A DNA stretch of 6,323 nucleotides from an uncultured Collinsella sp. (GCA_902489295.1 CABTZM010000127.1:1-6323), one strand, 5' to 3'. Shown: positions 1 through 5,599, numbered from the stretch's first letter. A program made the numbers and translations. The notes: generated from the sequence alone by a model not told the origin.

Positions 1-170
1 AGAAGTTCGCGGAGCCCACTTCTCAAAACAAAGTATGCCTCCCCGGCCCTCGTCCGTGAACTTTTCCGCTGGGCGAGCCATAGACGCCGCATACCGATAG
101 GGTAAGGCAGCGGCTTGAAATTGGTGCTATATTCAGCTTGAGTTGTTTAATGCTAGTACGGGAGGCTGAT
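1..170. other. Upstream region with no gene; weak promoter and hairpin signals
   Basis: No convincing coding sequence is seen here. Two inverted repeats are visible. AGAAGT (1-6) pairs with ACTTCT (18-23) across an 11-nt loop. GCCGC (86-90) pairs with GCGGC (110-114) around an inner TACC (92-95)/GGTA (101-104) pair. Neither is followed by a T-run, so neither is a clear rho-independent terminator on the + strand. A TATATT box (128-133) could be a -10 element for the gene starting at 171, but no good -35 lies 16-18 nt upstream. The gene or feature to the left of the window is unknown. Confidence 0.4.
161..165 (+). promoter_or_regulatory. Ribosome binding site choosing the ATG at 171
   Basis: GGAGG ends 5 nt before the ATG at 171. 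The reading frame is open further upstream to a TTG at 138, with another ATG at 150, but neither has a Shine-Dalgarno sequence at a useful distance. The start at 171 is therefore preferred. Confidence 0.75.
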
Positions 171-659
171 ATGGGGCTGTTCAAGAAGAAAAACCCGCAG
201 GATGCCTTTGATCCCGATGTGTTTACCATCACGGATACGATTTTGGACCCGCCGCGGTTTACGTTTTTGCCGGCTATCTACCAGGATGCCACGCGCCGCA
301 AGTGGGCCGTGCATCAGCGCGGTGCAGAGCCTAAGATTTTTGACTATGCGGACGTGTTGCAGTGCGAAGTGGCCGAGGCGGGCGATCCGGAGGCCGAGGA
401 AGTGGCCTCAAAACAGGAATTTGCCCAGCGTATCCTGGCAAATCCTGCCAAGGCGGCGAAAATAAACGCTGCCAAGCGTAATATGTGTCTTGGTATGGGC
501 GTTGTTGTGGCGGTTCAGACGGGAAAAGACGAGGTTTCCAAATTAGAGATTCCCGTTATGACCGACGAAGTCAAACGCGATTCAAGTCTATATAAGTCGT
601 ATCGGAATGTCGCCGAGAAGATCAAGGCCGAATTTGATGCCATGGGAGGGCTGGCCTAA
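171..659 (+). CDS. Hypothetical protein, 162 aa, possibly related to DUF4428 C-terminal regions
   Basis: I do not recognise this protein with certainty. It begins with a basic stretch (MGLFKKK) and has no signal peptide or convincing membrane helix, so it is probably cytoplasmic. Residues 54-70 (PKIFDYADVLQCEVAEAG) and the C-terminal part (about 108-158, a beta-rich stretch followed by a helix with YKSYRNVAEKIKAEF) recall the region after the zinc ribbon in DUF4428-type proteins. There, a 'D-I/V-x-x-x-E-L-x-E-x-G' strand is followed by a strand-rich segment and a final helix. The four-Cys zinc ribbon of those proteins is absent: only Cys65 and Cys106 are present. Residues 71-104 are charged and Ala-rich, likely helical. 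The gene lies 38 nt before the first GntR gene on the same strand and may share its transcript, but nothing links it to sugar metabolism. The resemblance is from memory; function is unknown. Confidence 0.75.
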   Translation: MGLFKKKNPQDAFDPDVFTITDTILDPPRFTFLPAIYQDATRRKWAVHQRGAEPKIFDYADVLQCEVAEAGDPEAEEVASKQEFAQRILANPAKAAKINAAKRNMCLGMGVVVAVQTGKDEVSKLEIPVMTDEVKRDSSLYKSYRNVAEKIKAEFDAMGGLA

Positions 660-697
660 TTATGGCGGCATACGTTTCTGAATGAGGAGTCTGTGCA

Positions 698-1465
698 ATG
701 GCAGGCGAATCTTATGCAATTCCCCCCAAAGATCGTGCTGTTGAGGGAATTCTTTGGTATATCCAGCACCACCAGCTTGCCGGCGGCGATCGCCTGCCGG
801 CCGAGCGTGTGCTGTGCGAAGAGATCGGCGTTTCGCGTACGGCGTTGCGCGCCGGTATCACGCGGCTCATCTCGTGTGGAACGCTCGAGAGCCGTCGCGG
901 ATCGGGTACGTATGTGTGTCCTCCCAAGCCGCTGAATATCTTCCAGGAAACGTATAACTTTTCCGATGCTGTGCGGACTGCCGGCCTGCACCCCTCTTCT
1001 CGTCTGGTTTCCACCGGGACCATCGAGGCGGATGAGGCGCTTGCCGACAAGCTTGGGGTGGCTGTGGGCGCTCCTTTACTCCGCATGCAGCGCATTCGAC
1101 TTATAGAGGGCGAGCCGGCGTTAATCGAGACCGCTCACGTTAACCTGTCCCTGTGCCCCGCGCTTCCCGAGCACGATTTTGAGTGTGAGAGCCTTTACGA
1201 TGTCTTGCTCAAAGAAGGTGGCGTGCGTGTTGAGCATGGACGTGAGCATATCTCCATCTCGCGTTTGAACGCCGAAGAGGCCGAGCTGCTCCAGCAAGAA
1301 GAGGGAACGCCGGTGTTCTATGAGAGCTCGATCGAATTTGATAAGGACATGCGTTTTGTGGAGCATTGCAAATCGGTGATTTTGCCCACAAAGTTCCGCT
1401 TTGCCGATAACGGCGAAGAGAACGGCATGAGGAGCGTGGCAGGTGAACAATGGCTGAAACAGTAG
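698..1465 (+). CDS. GntR-family (HutC subfamily) transcriptional regulator with UTRA domain, 255 aa
   Basis: This is a one-component DNA-binding regulator, usually a repressor in this subfamily. Residues 11-73 form the GntR winged helix: 'LPAERVLCEEIGVSRTALR' gives the helix-turn-helix, with the recognition helix near residues 45-60, and 'GTLESRRGSGTYV' is the typical wing. From about residue 88 a UTRA ligand-binding domain follows (FSDAVRTAGLHPSSRLV, then RMQRIRLIEGEPALIETAHV and a C-terminal CKSVILPTKFRF strand). UTRA domains commonly bind phosphorylated sugars or other small metabolites. GAGGAG (684-689) sits 8 nt before the ATG. The 3' end overlaps the next regulator gene by 16 nt, suggesting translational coupling. 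A short tail (about residues 239-255) extends past the UTRA core into the overlap. By context it probably controls the SIS/PTS genes downstream, with a phosphorylated Amadori intermediate as a plausible effector. Family assignment is firm; ligand and target are inferred. Confidence 0.93.
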   Translation: MAGESYAIPPKDRAVEGILWYIQHHQLAGGDRLPAERVLCEEIGVSRTALRAGITRLISCGTLESRRGSGTYVCPPKPLNIFQETYNFSDAVRTAGLHPSSRLVSTGTIEADEALADKLGVAVGAPLLRMQRIRLIEGEPALIETAHVNLSLCPALPEHDFECESLYDVLLKEGGVRVEHGREHISISRLNAEEAELLQQEEGTPVFYESSIEFDKDMRFVEHCKSVILPTKFRFADNGEENGMRSVAGEQWLKQ

Positions 1466-2163
1466 ATGCCACCCCGGTTTATATGCGCATTCGACGCCGC
1501 ATCGAGGAACGTATCGAGCGCGGTATATATCCCACGGGTTCCATGATTCCGTCCGAAAAAGACCTTGCCGAGGAATTTGGTACGACACGCTTGACCATCC
1601 GAAGCGCTGTCGATGAGCTGGTTCGGCGCGGGCAGATTCGCCGTGTTCGGGGAAAAGGTGCCTTTGTGGCGCAGAAAGTACCTGCTTTTTTTGAACGCAC
1701 GGTCGGTTTCCGTGAATCGGTCCGTGCTTCGGGCGGCGAGCCGTCCGTCCGTATTCTCGCGCGTTCCAAGCGTTATGCGGGGCCATATTACGCCGACCTG
1801 TTTGGCATCGCCGAGGACGACCTGCTCTATTCCGTTCGACGCCTGAACTGCATAAACGGTAGCCCCGTATCGATTGAGACGGCGCTGATTCCCTGCCTGC
1901 TGTTCCCAACCATCGAAGATATTGACGTGTCGGTCTTCAGTTTGTACGAGACCTATGAGATGCTGGGCCGAAAGCCAGTCATGGCACAGGAAAAGCTCGA
2001 TATCGAAGCGCTGGGCGCACGAGATGCCGGCCTCCTTGGACTGGAACAGGGCGATCTTGTTTTGCTTTTGGAATGCGTGAGCTATGACGCGAGCGGTCAG
2101 GCTATCGAGTATGTAAAGTCCTTCAATCGTGGCGATACGGGCGGCTACACCTATACGTACTAG
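1450..2163 (+). CDS. Second GntR-family (HutC subfamily) regulator with UTRA domain, 237 aa
   Basis: Winged helix at residues 10-73 (VYMRIRRRIEERIERGIYPTG, SEKDLAEEFGTTRLTIRSAV, then wing GQIRRVRGKGAFV), a more canonical HutC head than that of its upstream neighbour. A UTRA domain follows from about residue 87 (FRESVRASGGEPSV; SVRRLNCINGSPVSIETALI; LGLEQGDLVLLLECVSYDASGQAIEYVKS). The two regulators share architecture, but their recognition helices differ (GVSRTALRAGI versus GTTRLTIRSAV), so they should read different operators. The start ATG lies inside the previous gene, with AGGTGA (1441-1446) just upstream as a close-spaced RBS and GAGGAG further up. The protein ends a few residues after the UTRA domain. 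Of the two, this one is directly next to the operator-bearing intergenic region and is the more likely local regulator of the operon, in a role like E. coli FrlR (also GntR/HutC). Target and ligand are inferred. Confidence 0.93.
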   Translation: MAETVDATPVYMRIRRRIEERIERGIYPTGSMIPSEKDLAEEFGTTRLTIRSAVDELVRRGQIRRVRGKGAFVAQKVPAFFERTVGFRESVRASGGEPSVRILARSKRYAGPYYADLFGIAEDDLLYSVRRLNCINGSPVSIETALIPCLLFPTIEDIDVSVFSLYETYEMLGRKPVMAQEKLDIEALGARDAGLLGLEQGDLVLLLECVSYDASGQAIEYVKSFNRGDTGGYTYTY

Positions 2164-2167
2164 CTGG

Positions 2168-2204
2168 TATTCTGTGAATAACGGCTGGGAAACTAACCAG
2201 TTTT
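2168..2204 (+). terminator. Weak terminator-like or operator-like inverted repeats after the regulator pair
   Basis: TATTC-TGT-GAATA (2168-2180) is a perfect 5-bp inverted repeat. Next, CTGG (2185-2188) can pair with CCAG (2197-2200), followed directly by TTTT (2201-2204), which resembles a short intrinsic terminator. The same bases can instead form AAACT-aacc-AGTTT (2190-2203), a dyad that could be a protein-binding site. The stems are short and the T-run has only four bases, so efficient termination is doubtful. Confidence 0.25.
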
Positions 2205-2229
2205 GATCGTTGGGTCAGCTGTATATACA
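2203..2229 (+). promoter_or_regulatory. Weak promoter candidate overlapping the first palindrome
   Basis: TTGATC (2203-2208) and TATACA (2224-2229) are each 4 of 6 matches to sigma-70 -35 and -10 elements, but the spacing is only 15 nt. If used, transcription would start near 2236 and give a leader of about 120 nt before the first SIS gene. Its -10 would lie inside the TGTATATACA palindrome, so a bound repressor would block it. This is a tentative call. Confidence 0.25.
2220..2229. promoter_or_regulatory. Perfect palindrome TGTATATACA, candidate GntR/HutC operator
   Basis: This 10-bp perfect palindrome lies between the regulator pair and the first catabolic gene. It fits the TGTA-N2-TACA core known for HutC sites and the general GT...AC half-site rule of GntR regulators. 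AT-rich palindromes can occur by chance, but its place in front of the operon and after two HutC-type regulators supports an operator role. Confidence 0.5.
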
Positions 2230-2286
2230 ACCTTACAGGGCTCAAAATCGACCGTTCGCCGATGGGGATAAATTAATCGACAAAGA

Positions 2287-2328
2287 GGTATCAAAAAGCC
2301 GTAACCTGTAACTGTGATTGGTATCAAA
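2287..2328. repeat. Direct repeat GGTATCAAA, two copies 33 bp apart
   Basis: GGTATCAAA occurs at 2287-2295 and again at 2320-2328, start-to-start 33 bp, about three helical turns, so both copies face the same side of the DNA. The second copy is half of the dyad at 2318-2334; the first lacks the matching right arm. This could be an auxiliary half-site for the same regulator. GTAAC also occurs three times nearby (2301, 2308, 2341). Confidence 0.4.
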
Positions 2329-2334
2329 TACTAA
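2318..2334. promoter_or_regulatory. Imperfect palindrome TTGGTATCAAATACTAA, candidate GntR operator near the first SIS gene
   Basis: The 17-bp dyad TTnGTAT-N3-ATACnAA has 12 of its 14 arm positions (six of seven pairs) symmetric about the centre. Its GTAT/ATAC arms resemble operators of UTRA-type GntR repressors such as NagR/YvoA. It ends 11 nt before the RBS of the SIS gene, so a bound protein would block a promoter or transcript start there. The left part, GGTATCAAA (2320-2328), also occurs at 2287-2295. TACTAA (2329-2334) could be a -10 box, but no good -35 is seen. The arm sequence differs from TGTATATACA, which fits two regulators with different specificities. Confidence 0.5.
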
Positions 2335-2356
2335 TGATTTGTAACGAGGTGAGACG

Positions 2357-3472
2357 ATGAAGATGCTCGATTACGTTCAGCTTGCCCATGTGCGTATGGG
2401 GGAGAACCTCGAGCGTTCGTCTGAGCTGGTAGCGCAGCTCGTTGATATTTTCCAGTCCGGTTCTTTTGACGCGCTGCGCATCGTTGCTTCGGGTTCGTCG
2501 CGCCATGCCGCCGATTGCGCCCGCGATTACCTGCAAGATGCCCTGCAAATGCAGGTGTCCGTTGTGACGCCCGAGGCCTTCGTCGATTTTGAACACACCT
2601 ATCCGCAGCATGTGCTCAACATTGCCGTTTCGCAGAGTGGCTATTCGACCAATACGATTGCGGCGCTCGATTACATGCGCGCACACGATATGGCTGCAGT
2701 TGCGCTCACGGCAAACGTCGAGGCACCCATCAAGGAACACGCTGACATCGTTCTTGACTACGGTGTGGGCGTCGAGTCGGTGGACTTTGTGACTCTGGGC
2801 GTCGAGGTGCTCGTTGAGTACCTGGTGCTCTTTGGCATTTACGGCGGTCAGGCGCGCGGAACGATTGACGCCAAGGGCGTTGCCCAGCGTCTTGACGACC
2901 TGCGCGAGGCTATCCATGCCAATGCCGTGATGTGCAAGACCGCCGAGGCATATGTCCAAGACCACATGCTCGAGCTTTCTGAGCACACGCCCGCCATGGT
3001 CGTCGGCAACGGCCCCAACTATGGCGTTGCCGAAGAGGCGGCCCTCAAGCTGAGCGAGACCATCAAGATTCCTGCCATGCATCACGAAGGCGAGGAGTTC
3101 GTCCACGGTCCCGAGATGCAGATCGTTCCGGGCTATCTGGTGTTTATCGTCGACGATCCGCAGGGGTCGGAGCGTCTTGCGAATATCGCCGATGCGCTAT
3201 CGAACGTTACGACAAAAACGGTGCTGCTCACGGCCCATCCCAAGGGTAGGGCTCACGAGGTTGCGGTGCCTCAGGTGGCTCCGCTGCTCAGCGCAATTCC
3301 CAATCTTGTGTTCTTCCAGACGATTGCGGCCATGATAGCCGAGCGTCTGAAGTCATGGGACGTGCACCCGTATCTTGATGCCGTCTCCAAGCAAATGGAG
3401 GTCAAGGCAGAGGGCTACGAAGAATCAGTCAATGCGCTTAAAGCCAAAGCGGCCGAGTGTTACGGAATGTAA
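2357..3472 (+). CDS. Tandem-SIS sugar-phosphate deglycase/isomerase (GlmS/AgaS-like; possible glucoselysine-6-P deglycase, GfrE-like)
   Basis: A cytoplasmic enzyme of 371 aa with two SIS domains (about 38-165 and 205-335), like the isomerase half of GlmS but without the glutaminase half. The first SIS holds the phosphosugar loop ASGSSRHAA (44-52) and the Ser-rich loop SQSGYSTNT (92-100). The second holds GNGPNYGVAEEAALKLSETIK and GEEFVHGPE. Glu234 and His250 match GlmS Glu488 (LKLKE) and His504 (KHGP), 16 residues apart in both; in this superfamily they do the proton transfers of ring opening, isomerisation or deglycation. Next to a mannose-family PTS and an FrlB-like enzyme, the best guess is cleavage of a phosphorylated Amadori compound such as glucoselysine 6-phosphate. 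An AgaS-like amino-sugar deaminase/isomerase is the main alternative. GAGGTGA (2346-2352) sits 4 nt before the ATG. It is the first gene of the proposed operon. The SIS fold is certain; the substrate is inferred. Confidence 0.88.
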   Translation: MKMLDYVQLAHVRMGENLERSSELVAQLVDIFQSGSFDALRIVASGSSRHAADCARDYLQDALQMQVSVVTPEAFVDFEHTYPQHVLNIAVSQSGYSTNTIAALDYMRAHDMAAVALTANVEAPIKEHADIVLDYGVGVESVDFVTLGVEVLVEYLVLFGIYGGQARGTIDAKGVAQRLDDLREAIHANAVMCKTAEAYVQDHMLELSEHTPAMVVGNGPNYGVAEEAALKLSETIKIPAMHHEGEEFVHGPEMQIVPGYLVFIVDDPQGSERLANIADALSNVTTKTVLLTAHPKGRAHEVAVPQVAPLLSAIPNLVFFQTIAAMIAERLKSWDVHPYLDAVSKQMEVKAEGYEESVNALKAKAAECYGM

Positions 3473-3518
3473 GCGGGTTTGATGCCCGTTGGCATGGGGG
3501 ATGTGAAGACAACCCCAG

Positions 3519-3526
3519 AAAGGAGA
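3519..3526 (+). promoter_or_regulatory. Strong ribosome binding site choosing the ATG at 3532
   Basis: AAAGGAGA lies just before the ATG at 3532. The frame is open back to an ATG at 3457, but that start lies inside the end of the previous gene, and the extra 25 residues have no family counterpart. The 3532 start is therefore chosen. Confidence 0.85.
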
Positions 3527-3531
3527 GACAA

Positions 3532-4593
3532 ATGAAGGAAACCGAGAAGATCGAGATCATGCATTTCGACCAGGAGGGCTATCTCGAGGACGGCAAGGCG
3601 CTCTACGAGACCGGCAAGAAGATGACCGCGCTCGCCGACAAGGTCGCCGACGAGGGCTACGACGCCGTGTTCCTGATGGGCGTCGGCGGCACCTGGGACG
3701 AGCTCATGCAGCTCGAGTACCTCATGAACAAGTTCGGCGACCGCGACCTCGAGGTCTACCTGATCCACGCCGCCGAGTGGAACGTCTCCGGCCACAAGCG
3801 CATGACCGAGAAGTCCGTCGTGATCACCGCCTCCGAGTCCGGCACCACCCCCGAGGTCCTCGAGGCCGTCAAGAAGATGAAGGGCATGGGCGTGCGCGTC
3901 TACGCCATGACCAAGCCCGAGGGCCCCATCGGCCAGGCTGTGGGTGCCGAGAACTGCGTCGCCATGGCTTCTGACCATGGTTCGGGCGGCTGCGAGAAGG
4001 GCTACTACCTCGCCGACTGCTTCGGCCTGCGCCTGCTCAACCGCCGCGGTTGCTTCCCCAAGTTCGATCTGTTTATCGAGCAGACCAAGGATATCTGGAA
4101 GGACATGCTCGACATCCGCAAGCGCTTCGAGCCGCGCGCCGAGGAGCTCGCCAAGAAGTATGCCCTGGCCCCCTACACCATGTTCATCGGCTCCGGCGCC
4201 CTGTGGGGCGAGACCATCCTGTTCTCGATGTGCATCCTCGAGGAGATGCAGTGGAAGCGCACCCGCTACATCACCTCGGCCGACTTCTTCCACGGCACCC
4301 TCGAGCTCGTGGAGCCCGGCGTCCCGGTCTTCCTGTTCATGGGCGAGGACGAGAACCGCAAGCTCGACGAGCGCGTCCGCGCCTTCCTGACCCGCGGCGT
4401 GACCGGCGACACCGACATCAACATCATCGACACCGCCGAGTTCGCGATCCCCGGCCTTGACGACGAGTTCCGCGTCATCGTCTCCCCGTGGATTCTGACG
4501 GTGCTCGTGACCGACCGCCTGGCTCGCTACTACGAGACGGTCACCAAGCACAACCTCAAGTATCGTCGCTACTATCACCAGTTCGACTACTAA
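3532..4593 (+). CDS. gfrF: FrlB/FraB/GfrF-type SIS deglycase, probable fructoselysine-6-phosphate deglycase, 353 aa
   Basis: Predicted to split an Amadori 6-phosphate (fructoselysine 6-phosphate or close relative) plus water into an amino acid and glucose 6-phosphate in the cytoplasm. The length is close to E. coli FrlB (340 aa). The first SIS domain has GVGGTWDEL (50-58) and SESGTTPEV (101-109); the second has GSGALWGETI (220-229). Glu238 and His254 sit 16 residues apart, matching the FraB Glu214/His230 catalytic pair. The C-terminus is diagnostic: HGTLELVEPGVPVFLFMGEDENR and the final RRYYHQFDY closely follow the HGPLEIVEPGVPFLFLLGNDESR and RRYYGGLVEY that I recall for FrlB. The SGEFRHGP loop of FrlB is SADFFHGT here, a local change that may affect specificity. 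The third codon position is almost all G/C over much of the gene, stronger than in the other SIS gene, which suggests high expression. It lies 59 nt after that gene and 46 nt before EIIA. The symbol is by analogy with Salmonella; a fructose-asparagine-type substrate is possible. Confidence 0.85.
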   Translation: MKETEKIEIMHFDQEGYLEDGKALYETGKKMTALADKVADEGYDAVFLMGVGGTWDELMQLEYLMNKFGDRDLEVYLIHAAEWNVSGHKRMTEKSVVITASESGTTPEVLEAVKKMKGMGVRVYAMTKPEGPIGQAVGAENCVAMASDHGSGGCEKGYYLADCFGLRLLNRRGCFPKFDLFIEQTKDIWKDMLDIRKRFEPRAEELAKKYALAPYTMFIGSGALWGETILFSMCILEEMQWKRTRYITSADFFHGTLELVEPGVPVFLFMGEDENRKLDERVRAFLTRGVTGDTDINIIDTAEFAIPGLDDEFRVIVSPWILTVLVTDRLARYYETVTKHNLKYRRYYHQFDY

Positions 4594-4639
4594 AGAAAAC
4601 GGGTGCGGGAACGTGCCGGGCTATTGAGAGGAACGCAGA

Positions 4640-5059
4640 ATGAGACAGTACATCATCGCCAGCCATGCGCACTTCGCCACCGGCATCAAGGAGAGCGTCG
4701 AGCTGCTCTCGGGCGCTCGCGACAACGTCCACGATCTTTCGATGTTCGTCGATGGCCGCATGGACGTGGCCGAGGAGGCCCAAAAACTGCTGGCAGGCAT
4801 GTCTGCCGACGATGATGTCGTTGTCTGCACCGACCTCTTTGGCGGTAGCGTTAACAACGAGTTCACCAAGATCGTCCAGACGCGTCCCCGCACGTACCTC
4901 GTTACCAACATGAACCTTCCTCTGCTCATCCAGCTGCTGTTCTCTGACGAGTCGGCGCCGGTTGAGGAGACGATTCGCGCCATCGTCGCTGCGGACGATA
5001 CGCGCGTGAAGTTTGTCAACGATCTTTTGGTCGATGACGAGGAGGAGGAAGAGTTCTAA
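4640..5059 (+). CDS. PTS EIIA component, mannose family, 139 aa
   Basis: Soluble phosphocarrier that takes a phosphate from HPr and passes it to EIIB. The N-terminus MRQYIIASHAHFATGIKESVELLSG is typical for mannose-family EIIA. His9 corresponds to the phospho-His of ManX (GTHG). CTDLFGGSVNNEF (63-75) matches the conserved 'D-x-x-GGSPxN' segment near the active site, and VTNMNLPLLIQLL (about 92-104) matches the 'G-x-N-x-PML' stretch. It is a single EIIA domain, not fused to EIIB as in E. coli ManX. The C-terminus is unusually acidic (DDEEEEEF), beyond the usual EIIA core. AGAGGA (4627-4632) lies 7 nt before the ATG. It is the first PTS gene after the two deglycase genes, so import and breakdown appear to be encoded together. 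The family is certain; the sugar is inferred from the neighbours (GfrA-like role). Confidence 0.93.
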   Translation: MRQYIIASHAHFATGIKESVELLSGARDNVHDLSMFVDGRMDVAEEAQKLLAGMSADDDVVVCTDLFGGSVNNEFTKIVQTRPRTYLVTNMNLPLLIQLLFSDESAPVEETIRAIVAADDTRVKFVNDLLVDDEEEEEF

Positions 5060-5079
5060 TCCGCAGCACCTACTGACAC

Positions 5080-5092
5080 GCCGTATGACGGC
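5080..5092 (+). other. Small intercistronic hairpin between EIIA and EIIB genes
   Basis: GCCGT (5080-5084) and ACGGC (5088-5092) form a perfect 5-bp stem with loop ATG. There is no T-run, so it is not a terminator. It lies 24 nt before the EIIB start and may affect RNA stability or EIIB translation. Confidence 0.3.
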
Positions 5093-5103
5093 ACAAGACC
5101 TTT

Positions 5104-5109
5104 GGGGGG
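5104..5109 (+). promoter_or_regulatory. Atypical G-rich ribosome binding site for EIIB
   Basis: GGGGGG stands where a Shine-Dalgarno is expected, 7 nt before the ATG at 5117. It could pair with the CCUCC anti-Shine-Dalgarno through one G-U pair. The ATG at 5117 is preferred to the in-frame TTG at 5102 because the family begins 'MI-x-LLR-x-DHRLLHGQV'. Confidence 0.6.
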
Positions 5110-5116
5110 TCACATT

Positions 5117-5599
5117 ATGATTCAGCTACTTCGCGTTGACCATCGCCTGCTTCATGGCCAGGTCGCAGTTTCCTGGGTTCAGGGCCTTGGCTCCAACTGC
5201 ATCTTCTGCGTGGGCGATAAGGTCGCTAACGACCCGGTGTGGAAGACGACGCTCAAGATGGGCAAGCCTGCCGGCTGCAAGCTCGTCATCAAAGATATGG
5301 AGCATGCAATCGAAGCTATCAACTCGGGCGTGACCGACAAGTACAAGATGATCATCTGCGTCGCCACTATCGCTGAGGCAAAGCAGCTTGTTGAGGGCTG
5401 CCCGCAGATCAAGTCGGTCAACCTGGGCAACACCAAGCCCAAGGACGAGAAGCGTCCCGACGCTCGTCAGGTCTCTCGTCAGATCTTCCTGACCGCGGCC
5501 GAGGAAGCCGATGTGCGCGAGATGCTGGATCGTGGCGTTGAGGTCGAGATTCGACCCCTGGCCGATGACCCCAAGGTCGACTGCGCCAGCGTGCTCTAG
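5117..5599 (+). CDS. PTS EIIB component, mannose family, 160 aa
   Basis: Soluble phosphotransfer protein that takes phosphate from EIIA and gives it to the sugar as it passes through EIIC/EIID. The start MIQLLRVDHRLLHGQVAVSWVQGL is the signature of mannose/fructose/sorbose-type EIIB; His13 (RLLHGQV) is the phosphorylated residue. The family pattern continues with the NDPVWKTTLKMGKPAGCKLVIKDMEHAIEAINSG segment and VNLGNTKPK (about 104-112). The length is normal for a stand-alone EIIB. It follows the EIIA gene after 57 nt and precedes the EIIC gene by 58 nt. The His13-containing loop and overall order are intact, so it should be active. The substrate is not readable from this protein alone; the deglycase neighbours point to a glycated amino acid (GfrB-like role). 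Confidence 0.95.
   Translation: MIQLLRVDHRLLHGQVAVSWVQGLGSNCIFCVGDKVANDPVWKTTLKMGKPAGCKLVIKDMEHAIEAINSGVTDKYKMIICVATIAEAKQLVEGCPQIKSVNLGNTKPKDEKRPDARQVSRQIFLTAAEEADVREMLDRGVEVEIRPLADDPKVDCASVL

Noticed and set aside
1121..1909. Open frame on the - strand (262 codons) opposite both GntR genes
   Set aside because: Crosses the boundary of two well-supported genes on the other strand and shows no domain-like pattern.
2324..3106. Open frame on the - strand (260 codons) opposite the first SIS gene
   Set aside because: No recognisable motifs and no RBS seen. It runs antisense to a well-supported SIS enzyme and across the operator region.
3474..3516. Short inverted repeats (CGGG/CCCG, GGGG/CCCC) between the two SIS genes
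   Set aside because: Stems of only 4 bp with no T-run, expected by chance in GC-rich DNA; not called as terminator or attenuator.
3457..3531. N-terminal extension of the FrlB-like protein from ATG 3457
   Set aside because: Lies inside the end of the previous gene and has no family counterpart. A strong RBS sits directly before the ATG at 3532.
3460..4578. Long open frame on the - strand (372 codons) opposite the FrlB-like gene
   Set aside because: It is a by-product of the extreme G/C third-position bias of the + strand gene. Its translation is a low-complexity mix of Gly, Leu, Val, His and Asp, and the + strand protein has clear family motifs.
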